53,807 nt of DNA from UBA3263 sp964554665 (GTDB lineage: Bacteria; Bacteroidota; Bacteroidia; Bacteroidales; Muribaculaceae), in contig CAZKPP010000006.1 of the NCBI GenBank assembly GCA_964554665.1, forward strand, positions 1-53,807. Direction: 5' to 3'. Positions 52,090 to 53,807 of this stretch are shown here, one piece after another. The position numbers and the translations under genes are program-made. Numbering within the stretch: the first letter of the stretch is position 1; each line of letters opens with the position of its first letter. The notes below the pieces were generated by a model that saw only the letters and a list, made by a program, of their open reading frames with translations, did not search any database and was not told the DNA's origin.

Positions 52090-53694
52090 TTAGCCTTCCT
52101 TGTCTATCGGAAACTGGTGGCGGATCGGGTCGTCATACTGTTCCTGAAGTTCCAGAAGTTTGGCCTTGAGCTGCTTGGTGAGTTCCTCGGTGCCGGGTTT
52201 GCCGTAGAGGTTGTTGAGCTCGTTGGGGTCTTCCTGCAGGTCGTAGAGTTCCCAAACGTCGATGTCGTTATAGAAGTGCATAAGCTTGTAGCGGTCGGTG
52301 CGCACGCCGTAGTGGCGTTTAACGCGGTGTTCGGCCGGATACTCGTAGTAGTGGTAATATATGGCGTCGCGCCAGTCTTCGGGGTGTTCGCCGCGCAGAA
52401 TCGGCAGGAACGACTTGCCGTGGATGTCGTCGGGAATGTTGGCGCCGGCGATTTCCATAAAGGTGGGCGCATAGTCGATGTTTTGCACCATTTCGTTGAT
52501 TTCGCCTTTGGCTTCGAGGCCTTTGGGCAGGTGCATCAGCAGCGGGGTGTTGAGCGATTCCTCATACATGAAGCGCTTGTCAAACCAGCCGTGTTCGCCC
52601 ATGTAGAAGCCCTGGTCGGAGGTGTAAACCACCAAAGTCGAGTCCATCAGGTTGTTTTCTTCCAGATAGTCGAGCACGCGGCCTACGTTGTCGTCGAGGC
52701 TCTTGAGGGTTTTCAGGTAGTCGCGGATATAGCGCTGGAACTTCCATTCGGCCAACTCTTTGCCTTCGAGCTTGGAGTCGTAGAACTCTTTGATGATGGG
52801 GTTATAGAAGTCGTCCCAGGCCTTGCGCTGCTCGGGGTCCATGCGGCCTACGAAAGCCTCGTAGGTTTTTTTCAGGCGGGTAACCGAGTCGGGGTGGAGC
52901 ATCTTCAGGTCATAGATGATGTCCATGTCGTGGGGCGAGGCTATGCGCATTTCGGCGGCTTCGGCCGCCGGGCGGCCTGCGTAGTCGTCATAGAAAGTTT
53001 CGGGTACCGGGAACACCTTGTCTTCATAGAGGCTGAGGTTGCAGGTGTCGGCCATCCAGTTGCGGTGTTGGGCCTTGTGGTGGATCAGCAGCGCAAAGGG
53101 TTTTGACTTGTCGCGCTGGTTTTCGAGCCAGTCGAGCGAATAGTCGGTAATGAGGTTGGTCAGGTAGCCGTGTTCAATCGAGCGCGAACCGTCCTGATTT
53201 ATAAAGGTGGGGTTATAGTAGTCGCCCTGGCCCGGAACTATGCGCCAGGTGTCGAAGCCGGTCGGGTGGGAAATCAGGTGCCACTTGCCGAAAAGGGCGG
53301 TCTGGTAGCCCACACTCTGCAGATATTTCGGATAGGTTGGCTGCGAAGCGTCGAAGGGGCGACCGCTTTCGTTGTCGTAGAAGCCGTTGCCGTGCGAGTG
53401 TTTGCCGGTAATCATGCATGCGCGCGACGGACCCGACAGCGAGTTGGCAACAAACGAATTGTTGAACTTAACGCCATTGCCCTGAGCCAGACGGTCGAGG
53501 TTGGGGGTCGACGCATAGCGGGTGTCGTAGGCCGACAGCATTTGTGCCGTGTGGTCGTCGGTCATTATATATACTATGTTATAGCGCGGGGCATCCGGGT
53601 TTGGCGTCTGCGGGGCGATTTCGCCGGTTTGCTGCGCCAGGGCAACCGCGGGCAGAGCCATAACTGCGGCAGCGAGTGAATAGATCGGTTTCAT
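52090..53694 (-). CDS. Serine-type sulfatase (family S1)
   Basis: A 534-residue exported arylsulfatase-superfamily enzyme with a signal peptide (1-20). The maturation motif S87-x-P89-S90-R91 within SLSGPSRACMITG has Ser instead of Cys, so formylglycine formation requires an anaerobic sulfatase-maturating enzyme encoded elsewhere. Metal ligands are seen in YIMTDDHTAQ (Asp46/47) and in YTSDQGFYMGEHGWFDKR. It probably removes sulfate from mucin or other sulfated glycans in the periplasm. A DUF4976-like end (HYGVRTDRYKLMHF) is present. Confidence 0.94.
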   Translation of the reverse strand: MKPIYSLAAAVMALPAVALAQQTGEIAPQTPNPDAPRYNIVYIMTDDHTAQMLSAYDTRYASTPNLDRLAQGNGVKFNNSFVANSLSGPSRACMITGKHSHGNGFYDNESGRPFDASQPTYPKYLQSVGYQTALFGKWHLISHPTGFDTWRIVPGQGDYYNPTFINQDGSRSIEHGYLTNLITDYSLDWLENQRDKSKPFALLIHHKAQHRNWMADTCNLSLYEDKVFPVPETFYDDYAGRPAAEAAEMRIASPHDMDIIYDLKMLHPDSVTRLKKTYEAFVGRMDPEQRKAWDDFYNPIIKEFYDSKLEGKELAEWKFQRYIRDYLKTLKSLDDNVGRVLDYLEENNLMDSTLVVYTSDQGFYMGEHGWFDKRFMYEESLNTPLLMHLPKGLEAKGEINEMVQNIDYAPTFMEIAGANIPDDIHGKSFLPILRGEHPEDWRDAIYYHYYEYPAEHRVKRHYGVRTDRYKLMHFYNDIDVWELYDLQEDPNELNNLYGKPGTEELTKQLKAKLLELQEQYDDPIRHQFPIDKEG

Positions 53695-53705
53695 TGAGTA
53701 TTGGT

Positions 53706-53807
53706 TTATGGTTGTTTGTTAGTTTTTTTGACTGGCTTTTTCTTTGAAGGTTTAAGCTTTCCGGCTAAATAATCCTCCATTTTGCGTTCAAGATATCCGT
53801 CGGCCAT
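53706..53807 (-). CDS. Short lysine-rich protein or C-terminal fragment at the window edge
   Basis: Thirty-three codons are visible: MADGYLERKMEDYLAGK, then a lysine/proline-rich end. The ATG coincides with the last base of the window, so this may be a complete small gene or the end of a longer one. The DGYLE opening resembles small Bacteroidales proteins of unknown role. It ends 11 nt before the sulfatase start and may be co-transcribed with it. Confidence 0.5.
   Translation of the reverse strand: MADGYLERKMEDYLAGKLKPSKKKPVKKTNKQP

Overview
ORGANISM. The window reads as a chromosomal segment of a Bacteroidales bacterium, and my best guess within the order is a Muribaculaceae-like gut lineage. 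This is inferred from gene content; there is no rRNA to check it. Reasons: promoters of the Bacteroidetes type (TTTG, about 20 nt, TAnnTTTG) precede many genes; the ileS / TraR-DksA-like / lspA / DUF4296 and LOG / DUF4271 / hemD / rnpA / yidD operons are Bacteroidetes arrangements; there is a type IX secretion sortase (PorU) plus surface proteins with T9SS-like C-terminal ends; and there is a serine-type sulfatase. Housekeeping genes are GC-rich, while several accessory stretches (about 2.1-3.4, 13.1-13.9 and 22.2-30.4 kb) are visibly richer in A+T.

LAYOUT. 1-3.4 kb: a decayed promoter remnant between inverted repeats, an outer-membrane barrel protein, a small lipoprotein behind a structured RNA leader, and an AAA/DUF4143 ATPase. 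3.4-8.8 kb: ileS, a DksA-like protein, lspA, a DUF4296 lipoprotein and a tiny ORF, tightly coupled. 8.9-15.3 kb: two BspA-like leucine-rich-repeat surface proteins, a membrane protein and a two-gene HEPN module. Two more copies of the RNA leader lie here. 15.3-16.1 kb: a gene-free, repeat-rich spacer with a 260-bp imperfect inverted repeat. 16.1-20.7 kb: acpP, fabF, aroA, a metal ABC permease and folP. 20.76 kb: tRNA-Met(CAT). 20.9-43.1 kb (minus strand): a capsule/exopolysaccharide locus of about 22 kb. 43.4-46.0 kb: a CotH-family surface protein and a DUF1016 nuclease. 46.0-53.8 kb: yidD, rnpA, hemD, DUF4271, LOG, porU, a sulfatase and a fragment at the edge.

HOW THE POLYSACCHARIDE LOCUS WORKS. 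Transcription starts at a near-ideal promoter at 43.3 kb. The first gene encodes an unusual protein that joins a degenerate tyrosine-recombinase-like region to a NusG/UpxY-like NGN-KOW region. It is followed by UDP-ManNAc(A) genes (wecB, wecC), export and chain-length genes (Wza-like SLBB protein, Wzz), an M23 peptidase, an EpsG-like polymerase, two glycosyltransferases, a PglC-like initiating transferase and a PglD-like acetyltransferase. An AT-rich cassette is lodged between the PglD-like gene and a DegT aminotransferase. It encodes a KAS III-like synthase, an adenylation enzyme, a GNAT, two small acyl carrier proteins, an SDR, two ATP-grasp proteins (one frameshifted), an aldo/keto reductase and a metallo-hydrolase. 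It looks like a carrier-protein pathway that makes and attaches an unusual acyl or aminoacyl group to an amino sugar.

MAIN LEADS. (1) A repeated, structured, promoter-bearing RNA leader present three times upstream of unrelated genes. (2) The recombinase-like/NusG fusion. (3) The acyl-modification cassette, with a G9 tract in one ATP-grasp gene and a frameshift in the other. (4) A HEPN-type RNase candidate with a small partner, downstream of one RNA copy.
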